Translations under genes and position numbers: made by a program | The notes under the pieces: generated by a model | What the model saw: the letters and a program-made list of their open reading frames with translations, nothing else | The model's database searches: none | Told to the model about the DNA's origin: nothing | In this document: in pieces, positions 62,963 through 64,000 of the stretch | Position numbering within the stretch: position 1 is the first letter of the stretch | Layout: each line of letters begins with the position of its first letter | Source: Comamonadaceae bacterium OS-4 | Lineage (GTDB): Bacteria; Pseudomonadota; Gammaproteobacteria; Burkholderiales; Burkholderiaceae_C | DNA length: 64,000 nucleotides | Direction: 5' to 3' | NCBI GenBank assembly: GCA_027924025.1 | Contig: AP026970.1 | Coordinates: 3,699,025 to 3,763,024, forward strand

Positions 62963-63231
62963 GAAGACTTCTTCTCAGAGGGGGATTGAATCAAGCGACG
63001 GAACAGTCGCGGCGCATTTTCAGGCACGGGATCGTGCCCACCCGCGCACCACGGGTGACAGCGCGCAAGACGCGCAACCATCAAGTAGCTGCCTATTGTC
63101 GCACCGTGCCGTTCGAGGGCTTCAAGCGCATACACAGAACATGTGGGGTTAAAGCGGCAAGCGGATCCTAGCCAGGGGCTCAACAACAAGCGATAGCCGC
63201 GCACCAAACCCATCAGGATCCGCTTCATCAT
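62959..63231 (-). CDS. yidD: Membrane protein insertion efficiency factor YidD
   Basis: A 90-residue protein with the full YidD signature: RGYRLLLSPWLGSACRFNPT, CSVYALEALERHGA and RLARCHPWCAGGHDPVP, including the four conserved cysteines. It is an amphipathic inner-membrane-associated factor that supports YidC-dependent insertion. Two adjacent ATG codons (63231 and 63228) compete as start. It overlaps the rnpA stop and the yidC start, giving tight coupling through the operon. Confidence 0.95.
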   Translation of the reverse strand: MMKRILMGLVRGYRLLLSPWLGSACRFNPTCSVYALEALERHGATIGSYLMVARLARCHPWCAGGHDPVPENAPRLFRRLIQSPSEKKSS

Positions 63232-63692
63232 GGCTTCACCAGTGGCGAGTCGGAACCCGCCTTGCCGGGCAAGGGGCCCACAATCTGGCCGAAAAGGTCC
63301 ATCAGCTCGCTGCGCACCGCCGCCTTCAAGGCATCCGACGTGGCGCTCACAAAAACTTTGCGATCAAAGTCGCGCCGCAAGCGGATCAAGTGGGCTTTTT
63401 CTTTCAGCAATGGAGCGAACTCCGCCCCCAAGCTGTACACCTGGCGCTTGATCGTATTGCGGGTCACCGCCCTCTTGGCCCAGCGCTTGGGCGCCATCGC
63501 ACCCAGCCAGAGACCAGGCTCCGGAAAAACGGAAGGATTTGCACTGTCGCCAGAAATGCCAACAGCGCAGCAATGCAAAGCAAAGTGCGCTGTTTTTGAA
63601 ACCGTAGAGCCACCCAGAACCGCTTGGAACTGGGCGCGCGTTTGAAGGCGCTTAACGGCAGGCAGCCTGCCGATGTGCGGTTCCGCTATCAC
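63228..63692 (-). CDS. rnpA: Ribonuclease P protein component
   Basis: A 154-residue basic protein that assists the RNase P RNA in 5' tRNA maturation. The RNR-region motif is AKRAVTRNTIKRQVYS, and the N-terminus has RLQTRAQFQAVLGG. It is longer than the usual 110-125 residues, partly from a loop (GISGDSANPSVFPEP) after the first strand. No ATG is available; GTG at 63692 or TTG at 63695 must start it, so the first residues are uncertain. It follows rpmH by 33 bp. Confidence 0.93.
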   Translation of the reverse strand: MIAEPHIGRLPAVKRLQTRAQFQAVLGGSTVSKTAHFALHCCAVGISGDSANPSVFPEPGLWLGAMAPKRWAKRAVTRNTIKRQVYSLGAEFAPLLKEKAHLIRLRRDFDRKVFVSATSDALKAAVRSELMDLFGQIVGPLPGKAGSDSPLVKP

Positions 63693-63725
63693 CAAAAGCC
63701 AAAAGCTCTGGTTTGCGAAGCCGTC

Positions 63726-63860
63726 TTAGACAGCCAGACGCTTGCGGCCTTTGGCGCGGCGTGCATTGATCACAGCGCGGCCGCCGCGAGTCTTCATGCG
63801 GACCAGGAAGCCGTGGGTACGTGCGCGACGGATTTTGGAAGGTTGGTATGTGCGTTTCAT
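63726..63860 (-). CDS. rpmH: 50S ribosomal protein L34
   Basis: A 44-residue highly basic protein read on the minus strand: [20 protein letters not shown], then [20 protein letters not shown] and RLAV. This is the complete L34 sequence with all conserved Arg and Lys. AGGA lies seven bases before the ATG. It is first in the rpmH-rnpA-yidD-yidC-mnmE operon. dnaA and the origin are normally divergent just upstream, beyond the window edge. Confidence 0.98.
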   Translation of the reverse strand: MKRTYQPSKIRRARTHGFLVRMKTRGGRAVINARRAKGRKRLAV

Positions 63861-63975
63861 GAAATTTTCCTAACAGGCTCAGTGGTATCTGCGTGGCCCG
63901 CCAGTGCTACTCACCAGGGACTCGATAACGCAGATTTCGGTCTTATCGCCCCGAACACAATCAGGGGAACCGCGG

Positions 63976-63984
63976 ATTATCGCA
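63976..63984 (-). promoter_or_regulatory. Extended -10 promoter element upstream of rpmH
   Basis: On the minus strand TGCGATAAT forms an extended -10 (TGn then GATAAT), 116 bp before the rpmH ATG. The -35 would fall at or just past the window end. The leader between is 63861-63970; no DnaA box (TTATCCACA) is seen in it. Confidence 0.5.
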
Positions 63985-64000
63985 AATTTTCCCAAGCAGG

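Noticed and set aside
63861..64000. Search for DnaA boxes / origin at the right end
   Set aside because: No TTATCCACA-like box is present in the visible 140 bp; only the rpmH leader and a promoter element can be supported.

Overview
The window reads as chromosomal DNA of a high-GC betaproteobacterium, most likely family Comamonadaceae (Rhodoferax-like). The evidence is the gene content (surA-lptD, metXW, kdsD-kdsC-lptC), long compact GC-rich genes with 4-bp stop/start overlaps, and a short interspersed repeat of a kind I associate with this family. The right end (rpmH-rnpA-yidD-yidC-mnmE on the minus strand) is the usual neighbourhood of the replication origin and dnaA, which would lie just past position 64000.

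Layout. 1-5 kb: start of an HTH protein (cut by the edge), a RIO-type kinase, a membrane-anchored nuclease-like protein, a dienelactone hydrolase and a hybrid histidine kinase with a haem-binding sensor domain. 4.9-9.6 kb: a divergent MarR / membrane-protein pair with two operator palindromes, a DTW tRNA-modification protein, a tautomerase, a PglL/Wzy-type O-oligosaccharyltransferase and RarD. 9.6-12.5 kb: chalcone-isomerase-like protein, BASS transporter, DUF962 protein and a Crp/Fnr regulator. 12.6-19.3 kb: gap and tkt, an old-yellow-enzyme and PBP1a. 19.4-25.9 kb: orphan ParA, a frameshifted GAF-EAL gene, murU, pepP, an esterase and a Bcr/CflA pump. 26-28 kb: H-NOX plus its hybrid kinase. 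28-33.2 kb: DUF2061/FAD reductase, malic enzyme, and a secreted barnase-like RNase with a barstar-like inhibitor. 33.3-40.9 kb: ksgA-surA-lptD against amgK-rsmE-MFS. 40.9-47.8 kb: second chalcone-isomerase-like protein, GGDEF-EAL protein, lipase, M20 peptidase and metXW behind a SAM-II riboswitch. 48-49.2 kb: ammonium transporter with a sigma-54 promoter. 49.3-52.8 kb: a bufferin/gig-type operon (DUF2282-DUF692-DUF2063-DoxX) opposite an ECF sigma / anti-sigma pair. 53-59.8 kb: glycine-rich RRM protein, SDR, lptC-kdsC-kdsD, Kef-type antiporter, apt and a hypothetical. 59.8-64 kb: mnmE-yidC-yidD-rnpA-rpmH.

How it fits together. Envelope biogenesis recurs: PBP1a, murU and amgK (muropeptide recycling), surA-lptD, lptC-kdsC-kdsD and yidC-yidD. 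Signalling is rich: two hybrid kinases, H-NOX, and two c-di-GMP-related proteins, one of them broken. The best candidates for unusual biology are the 49.3-52.8 kb copper/RiPP-type operon, the SAM-II riboswitch/terminator before metX, an SD-occluding hairpin before the RRM gene, the RNase/barstar pair, and a short repeat family that has inserted in frame into murU, mnmE and the DUF2063 gene. No tRNA, rRNA, CRISPR array, IS element or prophage was seen. No stretch above 300 bases lacks a gene.
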